A stretch of 64,000 bases of DNA from Letharia columbiana (taxonomy: Eukaryota > Ascomycota > Lecanoromycetes > Lecanorales > Parmeliaceae): NCBI RefSeq assembly GCF_014066305.1, contig NW_023501077.1, positions 62,001 to 126,000 on the forward strand, given 5' to 3'. Position 1 is the first letter of the stretch, and every line of letters begins with the position of its first letter. This document shows, in pieces, positions 40,966 to 54,554 of the stretch. Under the pieces are notes generated by a model. That model made no database searches. It was given only the letters and a program-made list of their open reading frames with translations, and was not told where the DNA came from. The translations under genes and the position numbers were made by a program.

Positions 40966-42530
40966 CCGAAAGTCCTGCACATGCGCTAAAACTCTTGGCA
41001 TTCTTGGCATTCTCCGGCAATTTAATAAATTTCTTAAATAGCTTTATTTTTCTTAATAATTCTTTATATAACTATATATATACTTATTAACTCGCTTATT
41101 TAAATTATATAGTCGTATATCTCCTTTAAAACGATCTTCTCTATACTCGTTATCGTTTTTTAAATAAATAACTTCGATAATATATCTAGATATACGTTCT
41201 ATTTACTTTTAAATTCTCTTTTATAAAAGATATTTCTAGTAATAAGTTTATCGCTTTTTAGTCTCTTTTCGAGTCGTTAATAGATCGTTTTAAGTAGTAT
41301 ATCGCTTTATTTAAGATTAATATAACTTAATATAGTTTAAATTCGACGAGTTTTTATATTATAATAATCTAAGTATATTTATAGATATAAAGATTAATTT
41401 CTAAAACTTTAAGATATAGACTAAAACTTTATCTTTTATAATTACTATATTAAATTTATTCTCTTTATATTTCTAGATAAATTTTAGAAGTAATAAAAAA
41501 AGAATCTATATCTAATTAGCGAAAGAAGTTAGAGAATTTAGAGAAATATATATAAATAGATCTTCTTCTAATAGCGATACTAGTTAATTTCCCCTTTCTT
41601 TTCTATAATAATAACTTTTCTAATTTCTACTATAAATCTTTACTAAGGCTTTATATTAGAAAGATTATATAAGTCTATATATCTTATATTAATTTAAAGT
41701 TTCTACTATAATTTAATCTTAAGCTTTAAGATCTTATTAATAATAGCTAGTTTCTAAGTATATTTCTTCTTTTTAATTATTATTTCGACCTTTTAAATAT
41801 AATATAAACTCTTCTTATCGTATAAGAAATACCTTTAAAATATAAACTCTAAAACGTTTATAAAATAACGTCGAATAGTGAATTTAATATAGATCTTATC
41901 GGGCTAACGCTATTATCGTATTCGTTTTTATCGAGAGTTTAAAACTATATTAATCTCGTCGATCTAGATTATATTCTTTTAATTCTCTATAGTTTAATCT
42001 TTATATCGTAAAGCGAATTAATATTAAGCTTTTATTTAGACTATCGAAAGAGGCGATTTTTTAATAATTTTAATTAATCGAAAGTTATTACGTTTAAGTA
42101 CTCGTAGAATTATTATTAAGAAGATTTCTTATTTAATAGTTAGTATAAAAGAAGTTTTTTTATAACTATAGCGATTCTTTTATATAGCGATTAAAATAGT
42201 ACTCTTAAGCTTAGACGTAATAATAGAAGATTATCTAGATTTAAAGATATCGGATATATATAATAATAATAGCTTTTTAAATATAATAAGATTATATCCT
42301 CTATTACGAACTTATTATTATAAATAATTAATAATTTAATAAGAGACTTCTATAATAGCCGTAACGATCTTCGTTATAATATTATATTCGATTAAAGTAA
42401 GTATCTAAAGTCTAATTCCGTCGTTATAATTAATACTCTAAATATTAGATATATTAGAATTAAAGAGTAGTAAGAAGATATCTACTTACTATATTAAATA
42501 TATATTAAATATATATTAAAATTCTTTATA
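40966..42530 (-). mobile_element. RIP-degraded Tc1/mariner-type transposon
   Basis: The minus strand around 41978-41740 reads through stops as a DDE transposase: IDEINIVLNSR, then IRRYFINVLEFIF, then RYFLYDKKSLYYI. This matches the fungal Tc1-like pattern SDE..V.LNSRRG..., IRRR..G..EFMFWGCF.YD.KGP. Terminal inverted repeats were not resolved. The left edge (40966-41030) retains CA and TG and may belong to another element. Confidence 0.7.
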
Positions 42531-42810
42531 TTCTTCTTCTATTCTTCTATTCTTCTATTAGCGTAAATATATATAATATTAATATCGCTACTATCGCTAT
42601 AATATATATAATAATATCGTAATTATATACCTCGTATATATATAGTAACATCGCTACTATATATTATATATATATATATTATATATAGTAAGTATTAATA
42701 TTACTACTATATTATTATAATAGATATATAAGTTATTATAGAATATAAGAAACTTAATTCTTTCTATCTAGAAATCTATTATTTTATAATAATAGTAAGC
42801 TTAAATAAAG
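42531..42810. repeat. AT microsatellite-rich stretch
   Basis: Runs of TA dinucleotides and ATATAT around 42590-42690. No gene seen. Confidence 0.6.
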
Positions 42811-42814
42811 CTTA

Positions 42815-43125
42815 ATAAAGTAAGTATCTTTCCCTTATCTTACGTAATAATATCTTTATAGATAAGAAGAAAGTATAGTAATTTCGTTAAAGTAAAAGTA
42901 AGTAAGAAGTAAATATCTACTTTAAAACTTTTTAAAGAAATATCTTTCTTAAAGAAACGTCTTTCTTAAAGAAATATTTAAAGAGATCTTCGAAGAAATT
43001 TTCGAAGAAATCTTTTTTCTAAAGAAATTAAAGGAAGTTAATAAAATAAGAAAGTTAAATCTATTAGCTTAAGCTAACTTCCTTCTTAAAGAAATAATAA
43101 CTTTCTTCTTTTTATCTATAATGAA
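42815..43125 (+). repeat. ~305-bp direct repeat, left copy
   Basis: Nearly identical to 43914-44213 (shared AAGTAAGTATCTTT start and CTTCTTTTTATCTATA end, small indels only). Internal short repeats are of the TTTCTTAAAGAAA type. With the right copy it brackets ~790 bp, like terminal repeats of a miniature retrotransposon, but no primer-binding site or polypurine tract is clear. Confidence 0.75.
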
Positions 43126-43141
43126 GAGTTAAATATAAGTA

Positions 43142-43437
43142 AAGTTTGCTTAATAGACTAAATCGTACTAAATCGTATTTTTAGTACGAACGGCGGAAAT
43201 CGTTTTTGCGGTTAATAGGAACTTTTCAGATCTTATAGATATATCTTGATATTCATAAACTAAGCTCTATAGTATTATTAAGAAACTTAATATTCTTTCT
43301 ATTTAGAAATCGTATTACTTTATAATTAGTAATCTTTTTATTTAAGTAAGATACATCTGCAAATCTGAAAAATTAATTTTCGTACGATTTCCGCCGGGTC
43401 CGTACGATTAGCATAATTTAGTTTATTCAGCAGACTT
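43142..43437. mobile_element. MITE-like element, 296 bp with TA flanks
   Basis: The left end AAGTTTGCTTAATAGACTAA and the inverted right end AAGTCTGCTGAATAAACTAA align, and similarity continues for about 60-70 bp to a shared GGCGGAAATCGT. TA is present immediately outside both ends. A TA target and long terminal inverted repeats fit a Tc1/mariner-derived MITE. Confidence 0.65.
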
Positions 43438-43450
43438 TATTTATATCTAA

Positions 43451-43776
43451 ACTTTTTCCGCCAGTTCTATCAGTTTAGCAACTTTAAAAATTTTTAGTAA
43501 CTTTAAAATTTTTACGTAATATACTTTAATATACTCTAAGTACTATTTTATATACATATAGCATCAATATATATTATTATTAATATACGTATTATTATAT
43601 ACTATACTAGAGTATTATCTACGCGATTAATTTTATTAAATTATTTAATTTCGTAGTTAAATTTAAGTTAACGTTAATACTCGTTATCGTAAAACCTTGC
43701 CATCGTAATATCGATTATTAGAACTTTTCTTTTTTGGTGTGTATTGCTGCTAAACTGATAGAACTAATGGAAAAGA
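43451..43776. repeat. Inverted-repeat pair, ~30-bp arms
   Basis: The arm at 43451-43482 is complementary to 43745-43776, with 17 identical bases (GCTAAACTGATAGAACT) and a GGAAAA extension. The ~265-bp space between has no gene I recognise. Possibly another small foldback element. Confidence 0.55.
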
Positions 43777-43913
43777 TTAAAATAGTTATTAAACCGACGG
43801 AATTTAGGCGGATTCTAATTAAATTTGCTAATCCGGCGAATTTTGTGATTTCCGCGACACACGCGCGATCAGCAATTTCAAATTTTATAGGAACTTTTTA
43901 GATTTGTAGATGT

Positions 43914-44213
43914 AAAGTAAGTATCTTTCTCTTATCTTACGTAATAATATCTTTATAGATAAGAAGAAAGTATAGTAATTTCGTTAAAGTAAAAGTAAGT
44001 AAGAAGTAAATGTCTATTTTAAAACTTCTTGAAGAAACGTCTTTCGTAAAGAAACGTCTTTCTTGAAGAAATATTTAAAGAGATCTTCGAAGAAATTTTC
44101 GAAGAAATCTTTTTTCTAAAGAAATTAAAGGAAGTTAATAAAATAAGAAAGTAAATCTATACTTAAGCTAACTTCCTTCTTAAAGAAATAATAACTTTCT
44201 TCTTTTTATCTAT
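43914..44213 (+). repeat. ~305-bp direct repeat, right copy
   Basis: Second copy of 42815-43125. Differences are a handful of substitutions and a few short indels, so the pair is much closer to each other than to anything else in this region. Confidence 0.75.
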
Positions 44214-46380
44214 AAGAAAGTAAATACCCGACGAGATATCCGGATTCTCACCGCGGTGTTTTTTGATTCTAGCGAGAAGGCGTTTTCTAGCGGGGTTAAT
44301 ATGGATTATATATACGTTCTAATTTATCTTTATATTCCTTAATAAGCTTTATAGTATTATTAAGATTCTTTATATTATATTACTTAATATATATTAAATT
44401 ATAATTTTTCTATTTAATAAGATATTTCGTAGTAAAGCTATAATCTTTAACTATAATTCTTTTATTAAATAGTTAATTAATTTTATAAAACCTTTATTTC
44501 TTAATATCGTCTTTAACGAAGATCGATAACGAGTAATTTAATTTTAAATAATTAAAGAAATTATTCTATAATATAAGCTTTAATTACGCTATAATAAATC
44601 TAGAATATACTCGCTAATTCTCGAAAATATTTAGATAATATATTAAGTAATTAACTCGATTAAGAATTTTAAAAGGGCTAATATACTATTAAAATAGTTT
44701 CTTAATAATTTCGAGATTTATAAGAATATTATAATTTTTATAAAGGCGTAGAAATATATAATTATTAATCTTAAGAAATATTAGCTAATAATATCTATCG
44801 TAATAATATTTAATATTTATATTAATAAAAGTAATAATATTCTTCGCTAAATTTCGAATATAAAGAAAGTTCGATATATCTAAAGATCTAAGAAGATTAA
44901 GAGATATATTTAAAGTAAAACTATAGGCGACTTTATTAGAAGTATTTCTAGTTATTAATAACGTCGAATTATTAAGTAATTTTTAAAGTTAAAGTAGAAT
45001 CCTTAGCTATAAAGAAGTCTTATTAAGTATTATATTAATATAGAAATATATAGCGATTTTTATAGTCTAATTAGTTTTTTTATTATTATTATCGATTTAT
45101 AGATAATAAGTAATAAAATAAAGTAAAGAAATATTGAAACGCTAAAATAATGCTTATTATAATTTTAAAAGAAATTTATAATCTTTATCTAAGATAATAA
45201 TTTTAGAAATATCTTAGTTAGCTATCTCGAGTCTATTAAATAAAATATTAATCTATTAAATTATCGACTATATAGATTTTTTAGATATATTTATTACTCG
45301 CTTAATAAATTTATCGATAACTAATATAATCGCGTTAAAGTCTTTTTTAGACTTTAATAAAGCGAGTATAAAGTTAATTATAAGCGTATAAAAGAGAATT
45401 AACAGCGAGTTAATAAGACTTAACGACTTATATAATTAATAATATCTAATTTAAAGAATTTAATAATTTAAATAATAGCGAATAAATTCTCGTAACTAAC
45501 TAATAAGACTTCTAATATATTAGAATATTAATATAATTTTATAATATCTTTAAAATCTTAAATAACTATTATTATAGGCTAGATATAAGATTTTATTAAT
45601 AATCGTTAATAGAATATAGAGTCGTTAATAATTAATAACCCTATCGATATAATAGATTAAGTCTTAAAATTAAGAATCTAGAGTTTCTTAAGATCCTTAG
45701 AATTCTTGAAATTCTAAAATTACTAACGACGTATTTTCTTTATATTAAAATTTTTAAAAATTCGAAGTTACTTATAATTCCCGAGATTAAAAATTAAAAG
45801 TTTCTTAAAATTCTTAAGAATTCGAAGTTACTTATAATTCCTGAGGAGTTTCTTAAGTAAATTCTTAGAGTTCTTATCGCGAAATTTTTAAATAAAGATT
45901 ATAAGTAAGTAGTATTAATAAATTCCCGCGGATAAAAGAAAGTATTATAACGTTCTCGTCGAGATTTTTATTATTATTAATTTATTATATTAGATAAGAG
46001 TATTAGTAAATAAATTTATAGCTCTTAAGAATATACTTTTAAAGATTTTTAAATATTTTTATTAAAGAATAAGTACTTACGTAAAAAATATTTAACTTTA
46101 TATAATCGAGAGAGGCGAATTTTTTATTATTATTTATACTTATTGGTTATAATAGCGCGTTTAGAATAATATAATTCTTTTTAAATTTATATCTAATATC
46201 TAATTTAATCTAGTAAAGAAATTAAGAAATATACATAAGACGAATATTTATATATATTATAAAGAATATTAAAATAATAGAAATTTATTTTATAATATTA
46301 AGAATTACTAAATAATTCGTCTAAATAATAATTACGTATATCTTTTAGAGGTATCGTCGGCGATAGTAACATGTTCTAGG
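44214..46380 (-). mobile_element. RIP-degraded Ty3/gypsy fragment (integrase)
   Basis: The minus strand from about 45360 downward reads LLKSKKDFNAIILVIDKFIK, then RVINISKKS, then II-SDKDYKFLLKF, then a YHPQ-like stretch and VKIAICFY. This is the chromovirus integrase pattern LP.SK.GFDA..VVVD..TKR...I..D.D.KF...YHPQTDGQ.E. Its sequence differs from 30331-35500, so it is probably a second gypsy family. Ends are approximate. Confidence 0.7.
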
Positions 46381-47139
46381 GGCGCTAATAGCGGCGTCTA
46401 GTTAATAATACTTAAGTCTATATATAATATTTTAATATAATAACTTTAAGAGTTTAATATCTAAGGAATCTAATTATAAATTCTTAATTATTTTCTAATA
46501 AAATATTTTTATATCTCTATTAAATATTTAAAAAAAAAACGAATAACTATATAATAGACGAAGTCTTTTTATTATCTTAATAGACTACTTTACTTAATAT
46601 CTCGCTATTATTATATTATTCTTTAAGGCGTATATATATTATAATATAAAAACTTTTTTATTAAATTAAGATAATTAAAAGAAATAACGATTAAAATTTA
46701 AGAGTTAAGAGTTTTATTAAAAGATATATTTTAAAAAATTTAAATTAAAATATAATATAGATAATTAATATATTATATTAATTATTAATATAATACTATA
46801 ATATTAATATCTAACTCTATTAAAATTATTATAAAAAGAGTCTTTTTAAATTAATAATTTAAAATTATTAATAAATAATTTATTAAGAATTAGCTAAGTA
46901 ATAAAGTAATATAAAAGAATAGTATATTATTAAAGCGTAATTTATTTTTAAATAAGTTATAATCTAATAGTAAAGTAAATTTAATATCTATTAAATTCTA
47001 TTAATCTTCTCTCTCTTAATATAAAAAATATTTTAATTTAAGCTTTTTAGAGAGAATAAATTACTAATAAAAAGAATATTAATTAATATATATTAAAGAA
47101 ATAGAAGAGAAAGAAGTAAAGAAGAGTTAAAAAGAATAA
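46381..47139. other. Unassigned AT-rich stretch
   Basis: Mostly RIP-type sequence with a small less-mutated patch at 46360-46405 (contains ACATG and GGGGCGC). No gene or element family recognised. Confidence 0.4.
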
Positions 47140-50100
47140 ATAGTATAAGAAAAGATATAAGATAGTAGAGGAGTTAAGACGGAGGGGGAAAGATATTTTT
47201 TAATCTTATAAATTCTATAAATAGAATTATTAATTATAAGATTACGATAGATTAATAAAAAAAATAACCTCTTTATCTTTATTATTTAAAATATTAATCT
47301 TTAAATAAAGGCGAATTAATATTTTTAACTTTCTTTAATTATTAATAAGAAAGAAGATAAAAAAGATTTAACTATAGAAGATAAGTTTAATTTATACTTT
47401 ATCTTTAATAATAAAAAGTAAGATATTAAAAGAAGTAACTCTATCGAGTTATATTAAATCGAAATCTAGATTTAAATTAAGATCTTTATATATATTAATA
47501 TAAAAGAGTAAGATAATATTTATTTAATATAGTAAGAAAGAGAAAGATATCGCTATTTTAGTAATATCGACTTTTAAAAATAATAGATAACTTTATTTAA
47601 AAATATTATTTAAATTATAAAAAAAGTAGAATAAATTAACTTTAAAATAAATTATAAAAAGATTAAAGGAGATTATAAAGTTTAAAAATATAATATTTAT
47701 AAAATTCTATAACATTAAAAATTAGATAATATATTATTACTCTTCTATAATCGTTAAAAAAACTAAAAATTAAAGCTTTTATATTAATATTTTAATTATA
47801 AATACTATTAAATATTATATAAAAAGGCCTTAAATATATATAACGAATAAGAATTCGCTAAGCGCTATAGATTTTTATCTTCTAGCTATATAAATAATAG
47901 AGATAAAAAACTTTAAAAATTTAAAATTCTAATTAATATATTAGAAGTTTAAGAGCGTTATAAATAGTAAGATTATAATTATTTTTAAAAAAAAGCTTTA
48001 AGTTTATAATTAAATAATTAAAATTAAAATATAATAAAGTATTTAACGTTAAATTTAGATTAATAAATTTAATTAAGATATATAATATTTATAAAGAAGC
48101 GTATTTAATAATTAAATATAGAGAATTATAAATATTAAAATCTATAAATATTATAAAATTCTTTCTTATAAAGAATAAATTTATTATATTATAATTATAA
48201 CTATATATAAGATATAAATAATCTTACTTAATATTTATTTAATTCTAAATTTAGATTATTTTAGAAAAATATATAATATAATATAGAGTTATAAGATTAA
48301 TATTCTACTACTTTAAGAGATAAATCTATTTAATAAAATTATAAAATATTATAAAAGATTATTTTTATAGATAATTATTATAATCTATCGAGTTGAAAAG
48401 AATAAAGTCGCTATTATTATAAATATTAAATTTATAAAATAATAAAAAGATAGAGATTTAAATTATATTCTTTATAAAGGAAATAATAAAAGAATTTTAA
48501 TCTATAAAATTAAATATAAAAAATATATATTTATAATAATATCGATATATATCTTAATTAAAGAGGTTATAAAATTATTATAACTAAAAGTAAATATAAA
48601 GATACTTAAATAAATATTACTATAAACGCTTTATAATATAATAGAAAAAGATTAAAATCTTATATTAATCGCTATAAATAAAGTCTTTATAATCCTTTCT
48701 TATCTCCTTTATAGCTATAAGTATTATTTAAATTATTATTAAAGCTTAAAGAAGATAAAGTATATTATTTAATAAACGATTAAAGAATTTAAAACTCAAA
48801 TTTTAAAGTCTTTATATACTTCTTAGACGATAAAATTTTAATTTTTAGAATTAATTAAATTTATATTTAAGATAACTAAATAGAAGAGTTAAAGAATTAA
48901 AAGATAGCGCTTAATAAATTATTTATTAATTATAAAATTATAATAATTATAATAAAAATAATCTTTATAACTATTCTAAGAATCTAGACGATAAAAATTA
49001 TTATCTTTACTTCTATAAAGAAATTAAGTATAAACCTTATATTTAAAAATATTATAAATACTCTTAAAGAAAAACTTAATAAAAGAGTAAATAATTTATA
49101 AGATATTAATAATATAATTTATAAAATATATTATAAAGAATAATTATAGAATAAATTAGAAAGTTAAATATAATTTATAGCGTAATTATCTATAACTATA
49201 GAAGAAAAGATATTTTAAATTATTAAATTTCGAATTAGAGAAAAGAATAGTAATTATTAAAATACGTAAGAAATAGCTTATAGATATATATAATTAATTC
49301 TATTTCTATAATACTATAATTAAATATCTTATTTTTAATAAAAAGCTAATAAAATAATTTTTCGCGAAGGCTAAATATATAAATTATAGCTTTATTAAAA
49401 CTCTAAAAAATAATTAAAAAGAGATATATATAAACTCGAAAGATATTTTTAGAGTAGTAATAGATTATTATTAAAATCTTTATAATATAAAACTTTTAAA
49501 TAAAAGCGCTTAAGATAAAATTTTATAATATATAATAGATCGAGTAAGTTCGATAGATACTATTAAAATAAAGAATCTCTATTAAAGCTTAAGAGATATA
49601 AATTACTATTTATTAAGTATTCTTAAAAATCTCGCTAGATAAAAACGATTTCTTAAGCGAGTTTTATAAGATTATTATAAAATATAAGAAGAAGAAGAAA
49701 GAGAAAACCTCGACTATTATCGCGTAGTTAATTTTCTTTTATAATTAAATATAGCAAAAATAAAAACTTTCGAAGTATTAAATAAATAAAATTTTTATTA
49801 TTCTTTTTAAGAATAAAGATAAATAAATCGATATTAAGAATTATTATCCTTTATTTATTATAAATATAGATTATAAAATCTTTATAAATATTCTAATATA
49901 ACGTTTAATAAAGGCTCTAGATAAGATAATTAGTAAATAATAATTAATTTTCTTATCGAAAAAACTTATAGACGATAATATTAAAATAATTTAATATTTA
50001 ATAATTAAGTATAAATTTATTAAAAAATTATTATAGAAGTAAGAGAAAATCGTTATTCTTTTTCTCGATTAGAAAAAAGTATATAATCGAGTTAGCTATA

Positions 50101-52580
50101 AAGTTTCTTCTAGCGATTTTAAAAGAATTAAATATATTTAAGAAATTTATCGTTTAAATATAATTTATTTATAAGAAAGTTAAGATTAAGATTTATATTA
50201 ATAATTATATTAAAAAAATAATTATAGTATAAAGTAATATAAGATAGAGAGATTTTTTAAGTTACTCTCTATTCATAATTATAATTAAAGATTTTATTTA
50301 ATATATTATTTATAATCCTTAAATTTCGAGAATATAAGTAAAAAATAGAATATTAAAGATAATAATATATATCGATAATATAATAATTATAATATAATTT
50401 TAAGTAGAGATAAATATTATAATAGCGGTTTTAAGAGTTTATTACGCTATAACTAGTATAAAAATTAATTAAAATAAATTATATATATTATATATAGGAA
50501 ATATCGCCTATATTTATATTATTAATATAAAAATTTTTTTTTTTAATAACTTTTATAAATATCTAAGAAATATTAATTAAGATAGATATTAATTATTAAT
50601 TAAATAATTTTTAAATTAAAATTCTATAAAAGACTAAAAAATTAGTACGAAATTAATCGCGATTTTATTTATCTCTTAAAAGTAAAATAATAATTAAAAT
50701 TATCTTTATAATATTCCTTTTTAAATTTTCGATTTTTATTTTTAATTTTTATATATACTTTTAGTAATATATAATAAATTAGAAAAGAAGTATTATAAGT
50801 TAATATAAGATAATAAAGTCTAAGATATTATTTACGATTTTTATACTTATTATTAAATAAAAGAAGATAAAGTTAAAATAATTAATCTATAAATCGTTAT
50901 TAATAAAAGTATTATAGCTATAATTAGTAGAGTAATTAACTCTCTTAAATTAATATAAATTATTCTAATTAAAAATATTCTAGTATTATATACTTAAAGT
51001 TCTCTTATATATTTTAGCGTTTATTAACTTTTAAATAACTCGATTCTTTAATTAATTTAATTATATTTTAAAGTTAATATAGAGCTATCTAATAGCGACA
51101 ATAAAAAAGATATTTATATAAATTTTTAAAGTTAAACTCTTTTAAATTATTACGAAATTATTAATAATATTAATATTCTACTATTTATTATTAAGAAAAG
51201 TCGATTTAGAGAATATAAAAAAGTTTAACTTCGAGATTTAGTAAGCTTTATAAAATAAGAATATTAGAGTCTTAAAAGATATATAAAATTTAATATATAT
51301 AGTCTTAATAGTTTTAGTTAAAATAATATATAGTAAGTACTCTTTTTAGATTAACTATATTATTAATAAATTAATTTTTAACGCTATTCTATTAAATTAA
51401 TATTTATTACTCTTATCTTTATATATATAAAAATTAGATATATTTTAATAAAAATACTTTATAGAGATTAATAATTATCTTATCTTTTTATCGAAGATTA
51501 GCTTTTAATAAATCTATTTTATAATCTTAGATAAGAGATTAAAAGCTATTAATTTTAGCGATAGAATTAAAAGCTTTATTCTTATTTATTAACGCTATTA
51601 TAAATTAAGAGTTTTAATAAATAAAATATAAATTATAATTTATAATAAGTTTAAAATATCGCGTATAGAAGATCTTCTTTAATAATTACTTTATAAGAAG
51701 ATTTAATTAAAAATTAATTTTATTTAAATATTAATATAATAATAGCTATATTCTATTTATAGTATTAATTAATTTTTATTTTATATATAAATTAAATATA
51801 TAGTATTAAAAGCGATATAAAAAGAGTTTTCTATTATTTTAAATCGATTAATTTTTAATTTAATATTTAAAATAAAAATTATTAATAAGATAATCACTTT
51901 TATAATACTTAACCTTAATCTAAAGAGTATAAATAAAAAATAATAAAATATCCTCTATTAGACTATTATTTAATCTTTATAAAAATATTATTTATTATAT
52001 AGTTTTAGCGATTTAGTTATATACTAATTCTTAAATATTATTTAAAATTATTATTAAACTTTAATTCGAAAGTAGATTCTTATAAATCGAGTTTTATATC
52101 TCTATAAGAGGTATTAAATTAAAGAGTATAATATATAGATATTTAAGAATCTTTAAGACGAGTTTTCTAATCAAATAAAGATTTATAAGAGATTTTATCT
52201 ATTTAATATTTAATTTTTTTATAATAATAAGTTAGATTAAGCGAAGAATAGTAAAGATAATTAAGAAGTTAAATAATACTACGAAGAATTAGAATATAGA
52301 TATTAGCGATATTAGCGATTAAGATAAATTAATAAATTTAAATCTACTATTTAAATAGTTTTTCTAATTTTTTATTTATACTCTTTTATCTCTAATTTAT
52401 TTAATTTAGCGTTAATTTAATAGAGTTACTTCAATATAATCTTTCTCTATAAAGACCTTTACGCGATACTCTATATATACTGTTAAGAGAGCCCGTTTCC
52501 CTATAGATTTTTAGATGAGATATCTTCGTTAAGATAACTATCTTAGCTAAATAGTCGAATAAAATAAATAACTTTCAAAT
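47140..52580 (+). mobile_element. LINE-like non-LTR retrotransposon, copy 2
   Basis: The + strand near 50234-50275 reads NIR-stop-RDFLSYSLF, the RIP form of GVRQGDPLSC.LF. About 30 residues later comes IIYIDNIIIII (the FADD/YVDD box, second Asp mutated to Asn), then a Y.A..S.KIN..K segment and a FYKYLRNIN segment like FHKYLGI. This order is that of LINE reverse transcriptases. The element ends at ACTTTCAAAT (52580), the same end as copy 1. All frames are broken. Confidence 0.7.
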
Positions 52581-53280
52581 TAAATAATAATTACGTATAT
52601 CGAAGATTTAATTAAATATCTAACTTTTTTAATTATCTATATAAATTTTATAATTTCGAGTTTTATTAATTAGTAATATTATAACGATTCTATACTAGTT
52701 GAAAAATCGTTCTAGAATCGATTTATAATCGTTTTATAATCGTTTTATAATAGTCGTAAACTATAAATCTCTTCTCTTAGAACTTATAACGATTATAGTT
52801 TTATAATCGTTCTATAATCGTTTTATAATCGTTATAATAATTTTTTTTAAATTTTTTTATACTAAGTCTCGAATAGGCTAGTAGTATTATATAATATATC
52901 TTCTAATATAAAAATTTCGCTAAAATTCGAAAAAAACGAATTTTAAGTTATTAGCGTTAATATTTAAGCTTATATATACTAAGCGAATTTTTAATCCTAT
53001 AAAGAACTTTAAAATTCAAAATTTATTTTTAATTATTATATAGATTATTTATAGTTCTATAAGAATCGTATAATCGTTCTATAATCGTTTTATAATCGTT
53101 CGATAACTATTACGTAATCGTTACGTAATCGTTAAATAATCGACGTAAAATTATAAATTAGAATAATTCTTCTAACGAGTATAAATTAAGTTTTATATCG
53201 ATTATATATCGATTATTTATCGATTATTAATTATAGAATCGTTATATAACGATAATATATCTTTAGTAATAATTAGAATA
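52581..53280. repeat. ATAATCGTT-type short repeats
   Basis: Two clusters (about 52690-52835 and 53060-53145) of an ~11-bp motif, ATAATCGTTTT or ATAATCGTTCT. Scattered copies of the reverse complement AACGAT also occur. No gene seen. Confidence 0.7.
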
Positions 53281-54189
53281 GTAGCTTACTATAATATTTA
53301 TACTTTAATAATTATAAGACTAAATTTAAAAATTCTTTTTTTATTTAAAAGCCTAATCTACGTTCTATAATTAAAAAAAATTCTAAATTTTTAATAGAAA
53401 ATAAAAAAGTGATTCTAAAATTAAATAATATATATCTACTTTTTAATTAGGATTATTCGACTATCGAGCGAACTTTAATAAGTGATATTTAAATTCCTTA
53501 CGCTTTAATATCTTACGGAAGCTACTATATATAAGAATTTACTATTAATAGAAAATAGATAAATTATTAGCGATAATAATATAATTTATATAATAATAAT
53601 TATATATCGAATATATTTAGATTTTCTATTTTATATAACGTATATTAAATAGATTTATATAAAACTTTCTATCTATAGAAGATTAAGTTAAATTTATTAT
53701 TAATAAATAGTTAACGAATAGTTAATAAAATATAAAAGAGATATCGATTTATTATTATTTTAATACTACGCTATAAAGTAATATATTAATATATTACTAA
53801 TAGAGAATTAATAAATAGAAATAATATATAAAAAAAATCGAATATTTCTTTAAGTTCTATAGTTCTATAGGGCTATATATCTTACTTATATATTAAATTT
53901 CGAGAAAAATCGAAAAATCGAAAAATAAATTATATAACGTTAATAAATAGACTATTATAAGCGAAGCGAGATATTCGAAATTATATAAATCTTAATATAT
54001 AATAAGAAAATTGCGAAATAACTATCTATTTATTTTATAATATCAAATAATTTACTATTATTAAAAATTTAATATTAATAAAAAGTTAATTAAAATTTAA
54101 TTAAAAGTTAATTAAAAGTTAATTAAAAGTTATAATATCTATCGAGTTAATAATATAATTACGTAATATATCTTAATCGTATATTTTCT
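53281..54189. other. AT-rich stretch, partly related to short E copies
   Basis: Sequence near 53300-53440 resembles the middle of the short E derivatives (TAATTATAAGACTAAATTT, then AATAGAAAATAAAAAAGT). 54060-54130 holds a TTAATTAAAAG short repeat. Heavily RIP-mutated. No gene seen. Confidence 0.45.
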
Positions 54190-54468
54190 CTAAGATAATT
54201 ATAAGATTAAATTAATTTTTTTTATCTAAAAGCTTATATTTTATTCTATAATTTAAAAAAAAAATTAAAATTTTAATAGAAAATAAAAAAGTTATTCTAT
54301 ATATTAATAACGTATATCTATTTTTTTAATAAGAGAGCTTAAGAGAGCTAGCGGGCGAACTTAGATAGTCTAGTTAAAAGATATAATAATCTCGAATTTA
54401 GAATTAATTATATATATAAATTTAAGATTTTTTAGCTTAACTCTATCTTATTCTTTTATATATATTAA
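54190..54468 (+). mobile_element. Short E derivative, strongly RIP-mutated
   Basis: Matches the second half of the units at 54495 and 55001, ending ATATATTAA at 54468 (RIP form of CTAA) followed by T. Its 5' end is not recognisable. Confidence 0.6.
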
Positions 54469-54554
54469 TCTATATATTAATCTATTATAAAGTACGAGTA
54501 AAGGCCTATAAATTAAATTCATAACCGTTTTTTTGATCAGGGCTGTCGAGTAAA

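Noticed and set aside
42815..44213. CRISPR-like direct repeats
   Set aside because: Only two long repeats, no regular spacers, and the host is a eukaryote.
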